A DNA stretch of 64,000 nucleotides from Myceligenerans pegani. GTDB taxonomy: Bacteria; Actinomycetota; Actinomycetes; Actinomycetales; Cellulomonadaceae. Of this stretch, positions 53,009 through 62,637 are shown piece after piece. The notes under the pieces were generated by a model. It saw nothing but the letters and a program-made list of their open reading frames with translations. It had not been told where the DNA came from and ran no database searches. Made by a program: the position numbers and the translations under genes. Location: positions 34,416-98,415 of the forward strand of contig NZ_JADBGR010000083.1 in assembly GCF_014892515.1 (NCBI RefSeq), in the 5' to 3' direction. Numbering within the stretch: the stretch's first letter is position 1; each line of letters opens with the position of its first letter.

Positions 53009-54049
53009 CTACGTGTCCGGATGGACCATGGTCATGCCCGCGACCGTGGCACGGTCGAAGCGCGGCAGCAGCGCCGCCGCCTCCTCCAGGCCGATCACCC
53101 GTCCCACGAGGTCCTGCGGCCGCAGCGTGCCCTGCTCGATGAGCGCGAGCATCCCGGGGTAGTCGGCCGCGGACATGCCGTGGCTGCCCAGCAGGTCGAG
53201 CTCCCACCCGATGACGCGATCCATCGGGACGCGCGGGTGCCCGTCGACGGGCGGCAGCAGCCCGATCTGCACGTGGCGGCCGCGACGGCGGAGGCTGAGG
53301 ACGGCGTCGGCGCAGGTTCGCTCACTGCCGACGGCGTCCACCGCGACGTGGGCACCCCCGCCGGTGAGGTCGTGGACGACATCGGGCACGCGGGTCGCGC
53401 CGTCGGACAGGACCACCCGATCGGCGCCGAGGGACTCGGCGACGGCGAGCGCCTCCCGGTTGCGGTCGACGGCGATCACGCGTGCCCCGAGCGCTCGCGC
53501 GATCATCACGGCGCTGAGGCCGACCCCGCCCGCGCCGACGACGGCGACCCACTCCCCCTCCCGCACGGCGGCGCGGCCGGCGAGGCCGCGGTACGCGGTG
53601 GCGAACCGGCAGCCGAGGGCGGCGGCCGCGTCGAAGCTGACGGTGTCGGGGACGGCGACGAGGTTGGTGTCGGCGGCGTGCAGGGCGACCTGTTCGGCGA
53701 ACGAGCCCCAGTGGGTGAAGCCGGGCTGTTCCTGGTCGGGGCAGACCTGCGCGTCGCCCTGGGCACACCAGGCGCACCGGCCGCAGCCGCACACGAAGGG
53801 GACCGTGACCCGGTCCCCGACGTGCCAGTTCTCGACGCCGGGGCCGAGCGCGACCACGACGCCGGCAAGCTCGTGGCCGGGGACGTGCGGGAGCGTGATG
53901 TCGTCGTGCCCGGCCCAGGCGTGCCAGTCGCTGCGGCACAGCCCGGTCGACCCGACCCGGACGACGACGCCACCGTCGGGCGCGACGGGCTCGGGGACGT
54001 CCCGGACCCGGGGCGGCGCGCCGATGGCGTCGAAGATCACTGCGCGCAT
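53009..54049 (-). CDS. Zinc-dependent alcohol dehydrogenase family protein
   Basis: 346 residues, medium-chain dehydrogenase/reductase. The catalytic zinc site includes GLCRSDWHAW (Cys and later His in PHVPGHELAG). The structural zinc cluster CGCGRCAWCAQGDAQVC has the four close cysteines. The NAD(P)-binding motif is GAGGVGLSAVMIARALGA, and an Asp follows it in VIAVDRN, which favours NAD over NADP. It probably oxidises an alcohol or polyol; the substrate is not evident. ATG 54049 (MRAVIFDAIG) has a GAGGGG sequence upstream. The gene stands alone, with a hairpin at each end of its transcription unit. Confidence 0.9.
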   Translation of the reverse strand: MRAVIFDAIGAPPRVRDVPEPVAPDGGVVVRVGSTGLCRSDWHAWAGHDDITLPHVPGHELAGVVVALGPGVENWHVGDRVTVPFVCGCGRCAWCAQGDAQVCPDQEQPGFTHWGSFAEQVALHAADTNLVAVPDTVSFDAAAALGCRFATAYRGLAGRAAVREGEWVAVVGAGGVGLSAVMIARALGARVIAVDRNREALAVAESLGADRVVLSDGATRVPDVVHDLTGGGAHVAVDAVGSERTCADAVLSLRRRGRHVQIGLLPPVDGHPRVPMDRVIGWELDLLGSHGMSAADYPGMLALIEQGTLRPQDLVGRVIGLEEAAALLPRFDRATVAGMTMVHPDT

Positions 54050-54116
54050 CGCGGACCCCTCGTGGACTCTCGGAAGGAGCACTCAGGGTACCGGTGGCGC
54101 GGCGTGCCGCATCGCA

Positions 54117-54170
54117 CGAGACCGCCGAGGTGGCGGGCTGCGCGGGCAGCCTCGCACCTCGGCGGTCTCG
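54117..54170. terminator. 16-bp perfect hairpin after the ABC transporter operon
   Basis: CGAGACCGCCGAGGTG (54117-54132) and CACCTCGGCGGTCTCG (54155-54170) are exact complements. The 22-base loop contains a second small stem (GGCTGC/GCAGCC). It lies 50 bases downstream of the permease stop on the minus strand. Confidence 0.8.
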
Positions 54171-54219
54171 GGGCGGGACGCCGATCAGCGCCTCGGCGGT
54201 TCGGGGACCGGTCCTGGTG

Positions 54220-56853
54220 TCACTCCGCCCCGAGGGCCTCCACCGGGGAGGCCTTGAGGGCGCTCCGGGCGGGAGCGACCGACGCGACGAGGCCGGCGAT
54301 GATCGCGACGACCAGCACCACTCCCAGGTCGAGCCAGGGCACGGTGAGGGACACGCCGCCCATGATGGACAGTGCGGTGAGCGCCCCGGTCCACCCGTAG
54401 ACGAGGCCGAGCACGATGCCGAGGACGGCCCCGACCCCGGCGATGAGCATGCCCTCGACGGCGAGCATGCCGCGCAGCTGGGACTTGCCCAGGCCGATGG
54501 CCCGCAGGGTGGCGGACTCGCGCCGGCGTTCGATGACGGACAGGGACAGGGTGTTGGCGACACCGATCACGGCGATCACCACGGCGACCGCGAGGAGGCC
54601 GACGACGATCCCCAGCATCACGTTGATCACCTGTTCGAACTGGGCTCGCTGTGCGGCGGGGCCCGTGACCATCACTCCGTCGTCGGACATGGCCTGCTGG
54701 ACGTCGGCGAGCGCGTCGGCCGCGTCGACGTCGGGCACGAGCGAGGCCCAAACCTGGCTGAACATCGCATCGGGGTCGATCTGCCGCAGGTCGCCGAGGC
54801 CGACGAAGCCCGTGAGCCCTACGCTGTCGGTCCGGACGACCGTGAGGGGCACGGCCTCACCGGTTCCGGTGACGTCCAGCGTGTCGCCCTCGGCGACGTC
54901 GAGCTCCTCCATCTGGCCCTCGGTGAGCAGGACGGTGCCCGGTTCGAGGCCGTCGAGCGCGGGGGCGTCGTTCACCGTGGCACGCAGGTCCTCGACGTCG
55001 GCGCCCTGGAGGTACAAGTACTCGCCGTCGGGGAGTTCCGCGTCGGCCGAGTAGAGCTCGGCGACGTCGGCGACGGCGTCGACCCCGGCGATGGTGTCCA
55101 CGGCCGAGGGCGGTACGCTGCCGGAGCCGGACATGACCATGATGTCCACGGGGAACGTCTCGTCCAGGGTCGAGTCCGCGGTCTGTCGGGCGGCGGCCGC
55201 GCCGGTCGTCATCGTCATGATCAGCGTGACGCCGATGAGCAGTGCCGTGGCGGTGGCGGACGTGCGGCGCGGGTTGCGCAGCGTGTTCGCGGCGGCCAAG
55301 CGGGACGCGGGGCCGGTGCGGGCGACGATCGCGCCGAGCAACGCGGCGACCTTGGGCAGCCAGAACACCGTCCCGATGATGATGCCGACGAGCGAGATCG
55401 CCCCGCCGAGGACGGTAGCGGCGAGCCCGAACTGGACGGCATCGTTCATGCCGAGGAAGACGCCGAGCGCGACGAGGGCGAAGCCGCCGATCGTGGCGAG
55501 GGCGGAGAAGACGGCGCGCGCCCGGCCGGCGCCCTTGCGCACGCTCAGGGTCTCGGCGGGCCGCAGGGCGGCGAGCGGCGCGACGCGGGTGGCGTTCCTG
55601 GCCGGCGCCAGGGCGGCGACCAGCGTCACGAAGGTGCCGACGGCCAGCGGGATGAGCACCACCTGCGGGGTGATCGTGACGGTGGCCGGCAGCGGCACCC
55701 CGATATCGAACTGCGGCGCGACGAACAGGGCGGTCTGGGCGAGCAGGACGCCGACCACCACTCCGCCGAGCGAGGCGAGCACGCCCAGCACGGCGGCCTC
55801 GAGCAGCACGGAGCGGTAGAGCTGCCCACGTCCGGCCCCGATGCAGCGCAGCAGCGCGAGCGTGCGGGTGCGCTGGGCGACGAGCACCTGGAACGTGTTG
55901 GCGATGACCAGGCCGGCGACGAGGAGCGCCACCGCGGCGAACGTCAGGACGAAGACCAGGAAGACGAGGTCCTCACCACCGGTGCGCTCGGCGCTGATCT
56001 CCCGCGCCCGCTCGTCCACGGTCTGGGCGGCGTGCTCCCCGTCGCTCACCACCGCGGCGGCGAGGGCGTCGCGCACCGCCTGCGTGGGCTCGTCACCGGA
56101 CAGCGCGGACGGGGCGAGGACCGCGGCGATCTCGAAGGCCTCGCCCGGCACGGGCTCCTCGCCCCATTCCTCGATGTCGGCGGCCGTGGCCACGACGGCG
56201 CCGCCGCTCACGGCGTAGGCGTCGTACGGGTCCTCCGTGACGCCGACGACCCGGACGGGCTCGGCGACCTCCTCGCCGTCGCCGGTCTCGGCGTCGGTCT
56301 GGACCCAGCGGTAGATGTCGATCTCGTCACCGACACCGACACCGAGCCGCTCGGCGATGCCGTCGGGCACCGCGATCTCGCCGCGCTCGGACGGCCACTT
56401 GCCGGAGGTGAGCTCGAGCGGCATGAGGCGGTCGTCCTGGGGGCGGGCGATGCCCTCGGCGTAGGCGTACGCGCTGCCGTCGCCCAGGTTCAGGTAGGCG
56501 CTCCGGACCGGCTCGGCGGCGGTGACCCCGTCGGTGCCGCGGACGGCCTCGACGTCCTGCCGCCAGTCGCTGCCGGAGGTCGTGACCAGGACGTCGGCGT
56601 CGGCGAAGCGCGCGGCGATCGTGTCGTAGGTGGTACGGGTGATGACGTTGCCGGCCAGGAGCGTCACGGCGACGAAGGCCGTGCCAATCAGGATCGCGAT
56701 CCCGGCGGCGGTCAGGCGGCCGGCGCTGCGGCGCATCTGCGCCATCGTGTAGCGGGCCGTGGGCAGGTTGTTGCGCTTCGGGGGCACCGCCGCGGCACCG
56801 GCGGGTGCGGTGCCCGCCGCGCCGGTGGACGGTGCGGTCGTCGTGGTGGTCAT
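54220..56853 (-). CDS. ABC transporter permease, MacB/FtsX family (long form)
   Basis: 877 residues. A Thr/Ala/Gly-rich start is followed by the first membrane helix (about 45-70) and a large periplasmic-type domain (to about 290). Further helices are grouped near 300-480 and 780-870, with a second soluble domain between. This is the two-FtsX-domain layout of actinobacterial long permeases that act as mechanotransmission exporters of peptides, lipids or antibiotics. Motifs include FVLTFAAVALLVAGLVIANT and RRRESATLRAIGLGKSQLRG, the FtsX coupling segment. The start overlaps the ATPase stop (ATGA), and a strong hairpin follows the stop. Likely substrate: toxic or surface compounds (inference). 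Confidence 0.88.
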   Translation of the reverse strand: MTTTTTAPSTGAAGTAPAGAAAVPPKRNNLPTARYTMAQMRRSAGRLTAAGIAILIGTAFVAVTLLAGNVITRTTYDTIAARFADADVLVTTSGSDWRQDVEAVRGTDGVTAAEPVRSAYLNLGDGSAYAYAEGIARPQDDRLMPLELTSGKWPSERGEIAVPDGIAERLGVGVGDEIDIYRWVQTDAETGDGEEVAEPVRVVGVTEDPYDAYAVSGGAVVATAADIEEWGEEPVPGEAFEIAAVLAPSALSGDEPTQAVRDALAAAVVSDGEHAAQTVDERAREISAERTGGEDLVFLVFVLTFAAVALLVAGLVIANTFQVLVAQRTRTLALLRCIGAGRGQLYRSVLLEAAVLGVLASLGGVVVGVLLAQTALFVAPQFDIGVPLPATVTITPQVVLIPLAVGTFVTLVAALAPARNATRVAPLAALRPAETLSVRKGAGRARAVFSALATIGGFALVALGVFLGMNDAVQFGLAATVLGGAISLVGIIIGTVFWLPKVAALLGAIVARTGPASRLAAANTLRNPRRTSATATALLIGVTLIMTMTTGAAAARQTADSTLDETFPVDIMVMSGSGSVPPSAVDTIAGVDAVADVAELYSADAELPDGEYLYLQGADVEDLRATVNDAPALDGLEPGTVLLTEGQMEELDVAEGDTLDVTGTGEAVPLTVVRTDSVGLTGFVGLGDLRQIDPDAMFSQVWASLVPDVDAADALADVQQAMSDDGVMVTGPAAQRAQFEQVINVMLGIVVGLLAVAVVIAVIGVANTLSLSVIERRRESATLRAIGLGKSQLRGMLAVEGMLIAGVGAVLGIVLGLVYGWTGALTALSIMGGVSLTVPWLDLGVVLVVAIIAGLVASVAPARSALKASPVEALGAE

Positions 56854-57662
56854 CGGGCACCAGCTCCGGGAACGACCGGCGTGGTGCCGGTCGACACGTT
56901 CGGCTCCAGCGTCCGCAGCGCGTCCAGGCCGGCCAGTGCCGACTCGGGCGTCGGGTCGCTGATGTCGCCGGCGATCCGGCCGTCGGCGAGGAGGACGACG
57001 CGGTCGGCGTACGCCGCGGCGGCGGGGTCGTGCGTGACCATGATGATCGTGCGGCCGAGCTCACGGACGCTGCGGCGCAGGAAGCTCAGCACCTCGGCGC
57101 CGGACCGGGAGTCGAGGTTGCCGGTGGGCTCGTCGGCGAAGACGACGTCGGGCTGCGCGATGAGCGCGCGAGCGATCGCGACGCGCTGCTGCTGGCCACC
57201 GGACATCTCGGCCGGGCGGTGTGTCAGACGCTCCGTCAGGCCGAGCGTCTCGACGAGGGTACCGAACCACTGGCGGTCGACCGTGCCGCCCGCGAGCTCC
57301 ACCGGGAGCGTGATGTTCTGCTCGGCCGTGAACATCGGCAGAAGGTTGAACTGCTGGAACACGAAGCCGACGCGGTCACGGCGCAGCTTCGTCAGGGCGC
57401 TGTCGTTCAACGCCGTGACATCGGTGGTCCCGACGAACGCCTGCCCCGACGTCGCCGTGTCCAGCCCGGCGAGCAGATGCATCAGCGTCGACTTGCCCGA
57501 ACCCGACGGACCCATGATCGCCGTGAACTCGCCGGCGGCGAAGTCCACGTCGACACCCGCCAGGGCGTGCACGGCGGCCTCCCCGGATCCGTAGGTCTTG
57601 GTGAGGTCGCGCGCCCGGACGGCGCGGGTGCCGTCGACGGGGACGTACACGGTGGTGTCCAC
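56850..57662 (-). CDS. ABC transporter ATP-binding protein (MacB/LolD type)
   Basis: 270 residues. Walker A GPSGSGKST, Q-loop in FVFQQFNLLPMFTAEQNITL, signature MSGGQQQRVAIARAL, Walker B VVFADEPTGNLDSR and a His-loop in TIIMVTHDPAAAAY. The Q-FNLLP string and the D-loop NLD place it in the MacB/LolD class that pairs with FtsX-like permeases, here the next gene. GTG 57662 has GAGGAG 7 bases upstream. About 98 bases of leader separate it from a candidate promoter containing a tandem direct repeat, so regulation by a DNA-binding factor is likely. Confidence 0.93.
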   Translation of the reverse strand: MDTTVYVPVDGTRAVRARDLTKTYGSGEAAVHALAGVDVDFAAGEFTAIMGPSGSGKSTLMHLLAGLDTATSGQAFVGTTDVTALNDSALTKLRRDRVGFVFQQFNLLPMFTAEQNITLPVELAGGTVDRQWFGTLVETLGLTERLTHRPAEMSGGQQQRVAIARALIAQPDVVFADEPTGNLDSRSGAEVLSFLRRSVRELGRTIIMVTHDPAAAAYADRVVLLADGRIAGDISDPTPESALAGLDALRTLEPNVSTGTTPVVPGAGAR

Positions 57663-57767
57663 GGAAGTTCTCCTCGGAACGAAGGGATGTTTCAAGAACA
57701 CCCCGGAATCTACGGACGGGCCGGCGGCCTCGCGTCGTGCGAAGGGATGGTCCTGTGCGCCGGCTAT

Positions 57768-57796
57768 GTCATACCTGAGTCGTACACGACCCTGAA
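57768..57796 (-). promoter_or_regulatory. Promoter with tandem direct repeat for the MacB-like ABC operon
   Basis: Minus strand: -35 TTCAGG (57796-57791), 17 bases, -10 TATGAC (57773-57768). Two 7-mers, GTACGAC (57785-57779) and GTATGAC (57774-57768), stand head to tail 11 bases apart, one helical turn, and overlap the -10 and spacer. This suits a repressor or response-regulator dimer. A small hairpin GGTGGTC-CCCC-GACCACC lies just beyond at 57817-57834. Confidence 0.45.
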
Positions 57797-57941
57797 TCCG
57801 TAGGACCGGGAACCGGGGTGGTCCCCCGACCACCGCGATCCGCGCCGGCGACGGCGACATGGCGGTGTGGAGAATGACGGTCGTGCACAACCGGCGCGAT
57901 CCGCCGTCCGCCCGCGGCGGTCGTGCGGCAGCGTGGGGCCC

Positions 57942-60900
57942 ATGACCGTCCGCGTGACCGTGCACCCGGGCGAGGACGTCGAACTGTCCGACGGCGTCGC
58001 GCCCGCCACCTTCCGAGAACCGCTCGCCGCGCTCGTGTGCCGCCCCGAGCTGCGCCGCGCCACCCTGCTCGCCGACGGCACCCCCGTCCCCGAGGACTGC
58101 CGCGCCGGCGAGCGGCCCCTGCTCCCCGGGGCCACCCTGACGACCCGGCGGCAGGGCACCGGCCCGATGGCCGACGACGCCGCGCTGCACCGCGCGCCGT
58201 GGACGCTCACGCGCACCACCGGGACCGCGGCCGGCGTCCTCGTACCCGTCGGCGGGCCGCCAGACCTCGCACGCGGGCTCCGGCGGCTGGGAGACACGCG
58301 CCCGGCCGGCGGGGCGCGGGGCGGTCTGCGTCTCCGGCGTGGCGGTGCGAACAGGGTCCTGGCCCCGCCACGATCACCCGCCGACGCGATCTGGGTCCTC
58401 GGCCTGCTGCCGGTCCTCGCCTCGGTCGGCCTGGCCATCCTCCTGCGACAGCCCACGCTCGCGCTGTTCGCCCTGCTGGGCCTCGCCGCGCTGCTCCCCC
58501 AGCTGCTCCGGCGCCGCACCACGCCGGCCGGGACGCCCGGCACGACCGCGGCCCGGGCCCGGCCCCACCGGGCAGGACCCGACGCCCTGCTCGCCTTCGC
58601 CGTCGCCGCCCACCAGGCCGCGCCGGGAACCTGGCGCGCCGCCCAGGCCGCCTGGGCGAGGACGGGCGCTCCTCCGGGATGGCCCGGCGGGATGTGGGAC
58701 ACACTCCTGAGCGACGGGTCGGTGGCCGTCATCGGCCCGCAGGAGCCCGCACGGGCGGTGGCCCGCGCCATCGTCGCCGACCTCGCCGCACGCGGCCGGC
58801 CCGTCCGGGTGCTCGGCGCCGGCCGCCACTGGACCTGGTGCCGCTGGCTCGCCGCGCCCGGCGCCGCACCGGTCACGGCTGTCTCCGGCCCGGTCCCGGG
58901 CGGCGGCCGCATCACGCCCGGCCACGAGGCCGTGCTCCCGGACGACGGCGCCCTTGACACCGCGGGAGCCCCCGTGGTCGTCGTCGACCACGGCACGGCC
59001 GACGATCACGCCGCCGCCCGCCGCGCCGTCACGCGAGGAGCCACCTGCATCGTCCTCGGCGACGCCGCGGGCTGCCGCACCGTCGTCACCGTCCAGGACG
59101 GCCGCCTCCGCATCACCGGACCGGAGGTACGCCGCAGCAGCCGCCCCCTCGTCGGTGTCACCACTCAGTGGGCCGAACACTTCGCCCGGCGCCTCGCCGG
59201 CGCCCGGCACCTCGGCCGCACCCTCGCCACCCTCACCGGCGCCGCGACCACCGCCGGCGTCGCCTCCACCAACCTGCCCGACGACGCCCCGCTCGCCGGC
59301 CTGCACGATCTCGACGGGCTCCCCGCCGGCCCGACGGCCCCTCGCAGCGGCAGCTGGGCCGTGCCCCTCGGACGCACCACGACCGGAACCGTCACCTGGG
59401 ACCTCGTCACCGACGGACCCCACCTCCTCGTCGCGGGCACCACCGGATCCGGGAAATCCGAGCTGCTCCGCGCGCTCGTCCTCGGGCTCGCCCTGCAGCA
59501 CCCGCCCAGCCGCCTGATGCTCGGCCTCATCGACTTCAAGGGCGGCGCCGGACTCGGCCCCCTCACCGGGCTCCCGCACGTCGTCGGGCAGGTCACAGAC
59601 CTGGACGCCGCGCTCGCGGCGCGAGCGCTGGCGGGGCTGCAGGCCGAGCTCCGCCGCCGCAAGACGATCCTCGCCGAGCAGGGTGTGGCGGACGTCGCGG
59701 CACTGCCGCCCGGCGTCGTCCCGCGCCTCGTCGTGGTCGTCGACGAGTTCCGGGCGCTCGCCGACGAGCTGCCCGACCTCCTGCCCGGCCTCGTCCGGAT
59801 CGCGGCCCAGGGCCGGTCGCTGGGCGTGCACCTCGTCCTCGCGACGCAGCGGCCGGCCGGCGCCGTGAGCGCCGACGTGCGGGCGAACGTCACCGCGCGC
59901 CTCGCGTTGCGCGTGACCGACCCGCTCGAGTCACGTGATGTCGTGGACTGCCCCGACGCGGCGGCGCTGCCCGTGGACCGGCCGGGCAGGGCGATCTTCC
60001 GGATCGGGTCGGGAACCCCGGTCGTGCTGCAGTGCGCGCACACCGGCCCCGCCCGTCCGACGGCGGTCGTCCGGCGCGCCACGCCGTTCGGAAGGGTCGG
60101 TACCGGCCCGGGCGGCAACGGGCTCGCGGCCGCCGCGTGGTCCGGCCGGGAACACGGGAGCGGCGATCGGACCGGCGACGATCGGGCCAGTGGTGAGCAG
60201 ACCGGCGGGCGGGCCGGCGGTGGGCAGGCCGGCGATGGGCAGCGCGGCGGGCGGGCCGGCATCGCGCTCGTCGGGACACCACCGCTCGGACGGCACCGGG
60301 CACCCGCCCCGCCGGGCGAACAGGTTCCCACGAGGACGACACACGGGAGAGCCGGCGACGGGCCGGCAGGTCTCGTTGCGGCGATCCGCACCGCACACGG
60401 AGGCGCGGCTCCCCACGCCCCGCTCTGGCTGCCGCCTCTCCCGGAACGCGTCACGCCCGTCGACCTCGCCGAGTGGGACGATGTCCCGGACGCCCCCGGT
60501 CTGCCCCTCGCTCTCGGCGACCTCCCGGACCAGCAGCGTCGGACGGCGATCCGCTGGGATCCCGCCGACGGGAATCTCGCCGTGCTCGGCCGCGCGAAGT
60601 CCGGGCGCACGACCGCGCTCGCGGCCCTCGCCGAAGCGGCGCGGGCACGGAGCATGACGGTGCGGGTCGTCACGCCCGCCTCGGTGTCCGCCGACCCGGG
60701 GTTGGCGCACGGCCCGGGGGCCGTCCGGATCCCCGATCTCCTGCTCGTGGACGATCTGGACGCCGTCCGCGCGGCCCGCCCCGGCTGGGAACCGCCGCCC
60801 GGTGTCCCCGTCGCCGTCGCGACGCGCAACGCGGCGATCACCCACGCCTACGGCGTCGGCCCGCGCCTCGTCCTGCTGAGCCGCGACCGCGCCGACGACG

Positions 60901-61064
60901 TCGCCCTGGGCGCCCCCGTGGCCCTGGCGGGTTCCGGAGGCGTCCCAGGACGTGCCGCGTGGTACGGGCGCACCGGGACGGTGCTGTGTCAGACGGTGAT
61001 GTCCCGGCCGAGCCCGCCCGGTGCCGGCCAGGATCGCGCCGTCGTGGACCGGGCGGTCACCTGA
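57942..61064 (+). CDS. Orphan EccC/FtsK-like ATPase
   Basis: 1040 residues. N-terminal soluble domain (about 1-75, beta-rich), two membrane helices at about 148-185, then FtsK/SpoIIIE ATPase domains. The first is intact: LVAGTTGSGKSELLRAL with GTTGSGKS at 499-506, LIDFKGGAGLGPL, RLVVVVDEFRALADELP and HLVLATQRPAGAVSADVRAN. After a Gly/Arg/Asp-rich linker (about 735-770) a second P-loop reads GRAKSGRTT (883-891), with Arg where the essential Lys should be, so it is probably non-catalytic. This order matches type VII secretion ATPases. No WXG100, EccB, EccD or mycosin gene is nearby, so a role in type VII secretion is inference. The last 8 bases overlap the protease gene. Confidence 0.82.
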   Translation: MTVRVTVHPGEDVELSDGVAPATFREPLAALVCRPELRRATLLADGTPVPEDCRAGERPLLPGATLTTRRQGTGPMADDAALHRAPWTLTRTTGTAAGVLVPVGGPPDLARGLRRLGDTRPAGGARGGLRLRRGGANRVLAPPRSPADAIWVLGLLPVLASVGLAILLRQPTLALFALLGLAALLPQLLRRRTTPAGTPGTTAARARPHRAGPDALLAFAVAAHQAAPGTWRAAQAAWARTGAPPGWPGGMWDTLLSDGSVAVIGPQEPARAVARAIVADLAARGRPVRVLGAGRHWTWCRWLAAPGAAPVTAVSGPVPGGGRITPGHEAVLPDDGALDTAGAPVVVVDHGTADDHAAARRAVTRGATCIVLGDAAGCRTVVTVQDGRLRITGPEVRRSSRPLVGVTTQWAEHFARRLAGARHLGRTLATLTGAATTAGVASTNLPDDAPLAGLHDLDGLPAGPTAPRSGSWAVPLGRTTTGTVTWDLVTDGPHLLVAGTTGSGKSELLRALVLGLALQHPPSRLMLGLIDFKGGAGLGPLTGLPHVVGQVTDLDAALAARALAGLQAELRRRKTILAEQGVADVAALPPGVVPRLVVVVDEFRALADELPDLLPGLVRIAAQGRSLGVHLVLATQRPAGAVSADVRANVTARLALRVTDPLESRDVVDCPDAAALPVDRPGRAIFRIGSGTPVVLQCAHTGPARPTAVVRRATPFGRVGTGPGGNGLAAAAWSGREHGSGDRTGDDRASGEQTGGRAGGGQAGDGQRGGRAGIALVGTPPLGRHRAPAPPGEQVPTRTTHGRAGDGPAGLVAAIRTAHGGAAPHAPLWLPPLPERVTPVDLAEWDDVPDAPGLPLALGDLPDQQRRTAIRWDPADGNLAVLGRAKSGRTTALAALAEAARARSMTVRVVTPASVSADPGLAHGPGAVRIPDLLLVDDLDAVRAARPGWEPPPGVPVAVATRNAAITHAYGVGPRLVLLSRDRADDVALGAPVALAGSGGVPGRAAWYGRTGTVLCQTVMSRPSPPGAGQDRAVVDRAVT

Positions 61065-62637
61065 GCCACCACTTCTGGTTCGCGCCGCCGTGGCACTCCC
61101 AGATCACGAGCTTCGTGCCGTCGTTGCCGTTCCAGCCCTGGACGTCGACGCACTTGTTCGCGGCGATGGACACGAGGTCCCCGGCCCCGGACAGCACCCA
61201 CTGCTGCGCGACGTTTCCGTTGCAGTTCACGATCTGCACGGTCGTGCCGTTGGTGGGATCGCCCCAGGCAAGGTCCATGCACAGCCCTCCGGCACGGATC
61301 GTGCCGTCGGAGTGGAACGTCCACCGCTGCGCGGCGGTGCCGTTGCAGGTCCAGATCTGCAGCGGCACGCCGTCGGAGAAGTTCGAGTTCGGCACGTCGA
61401 TGCACTTGCCCTCGTACCCGACGATCTCGCGTCCGGCACCGCCGCCCCCGGTGGTCGTCAGGCTCAGGTTGTAGTTGGCCAGGATGGGGTTGATCGGCTG
61501 GTAGATGAACCGGCCGTTGCTCGAGCAGTCGCCGATCCGGCCGGAGGTCACGCCCTGTGCCTGGTCGCCGGAGATCACGGAACCACCGGAGTCGCCGCCC
61601 TCGGCGCACGCCGAGCCGATGACCATTCCCGGGATGTCGCCGTTCCCGTAGTTGATGGTGACGTTCTTCTCCTGGATCACGCCGCAGCGCCAGCCCGTCG
61701 TCCGGCCCGAGCGGCACACGGAGGCGCCGATCGGCATCTCGTTCGAGCCCGCCACCGCGACGGTGCCGCCGCCGTAGTTGTTCACCGCCGGCCGGGGCGT
61801 CCAGTTGCTGTTGGTCCTGACCCAGGCCCAGTCGTGCCCCGGGAACTGCGACCCCGCGTAGTGGCCGAGCGCGGCGCCGTCGGGCGCATTGACCGCGTCG
61901 CCCGTGTTGCCGCAGTGTCCCGCGGTCACGAAGCCACCCGCCACGGCGAATCCGATCGAACAGAGCGTCACGTACCCGTCACCGGTGGGCCGGTGGAACT
62001 CGTTGCCACCCACGATGTCCCGCGCCGGCACCGGGGCCGTGTCGGAGTGCTCCACCCGCACGACACCGGACGGCACACCCGCCTCGTCCGCCATCGCACG
62101 CGCGGCAGCGGCATCGGCGGCCTCGATGACCAGCGCGTTCGCCTCCGGATCGGCGTACCACGCGTGCACCGACCCCGGCGCACCGACCTCGTCGAGCGCG
62201 CCCTTCCATCGGTTGAGGTCGTCAAGGCCGTGCCGCACGACGACGGCCTCCGCCCCGGTCTCGCGAACCGCGTTCGCCGCGGCGCGAGTCGTGACGGCCA
62301 CGCGGATCTCGTCGCCGCTCTCCGGCACCCAGGTGCCCGCGTAGTCGTCGCCGAGCGACGACGCGAAGTGCTCCTCCAGGCCCGCCGCGCTCGCGTCGAG
62401 CGCGAGGCGGGCGGGGATCTCCTCGGGCGCGAGACCGAGGTCCCGCTCGAGTGCCTCGGCCTGCTCGGGCGGGATACCCGCCGCGTCCGACGACGCCGGC
62501 GCCGGGCCGGCCGGCTCGGCACCCGTGGCCGGGGCGCCCACGAGTGCGGCACCGGCCAACGCGGTCACCATGGCCAGAGCGAACGGCGTCAGCGCTGTCA
62601 CCGGCTTGCGATACGACCTTCTCGACGATCTGAGCAT
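61057..62637 (-). CDS. Secreted streptogrisin-like serine protease with ricin-type lectin domain
   Basis: 526 residues. Signal peptide (to about 40), pro-region (about 41-206), protease domain (about 207-395), Gly-rich linker and a ricin B-like (CBM13) domain (about 404-526) with the repeated QW motifs AAQRW, AQQWV and NQKWW. The catalytic triad is His241 (VTAGHCG), Asp269 (HDWAW) and Ser350 (GGDSGGS). The mature enzyme should begin near DIVGGNEF. Related S1E proteases are made as zymogens and released by self-cleavage. The lectin part should bind polysaccharide and keep the enzyme on plant material or cell walls. Its stop lies inside the end of the convergent ATPase gene. Confidence 0.93.
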   Translation of the reverse strand: MLRSSRRSYRKPVTALTPFALAMVTALAGAALVGAPATGAEPAGPAPASSDAAGIPPEQAEALERDLGLAPEEIPARLALDASAAGLEEHFASSLGDDYAGTWVPESGDEIRVAVTTRAAANAVRETGAEAVVVRHGLDDLNRWKGALDEVGAPGSVHAWYADPEANALVIEAADAAAARAMADEAGVPSGVVRVEHSDTAPVPARDIVGGNEFHRPTGDGYVTLCSIGFAVAGGFVTAGHCGNTGDAVNAPDGAALGHYAGSQFPGHDWAWVRTNSNWTPRPAVNNYGGGTVAVAGSNEMPIGASVCRSGRTTGWRCGVIQEKNVTINYGNGDIPGMVIGSACAEGGDSGGSVISGDQAQGVTSGRIGDCSSNGRFIYQPINPILANYNLSLTTTGGGGAGREIVGYEGKCIDVPNSNFSDGVPLQIWTCNGTAAQRWTFHSDGTIRAGGLCMDLAWGDPTNGTTVQIVNCNGNVAQQWVLSGAGDLVSIAANKCVDVQGWNGNDGTKLVIWECHGGANQKWWLR

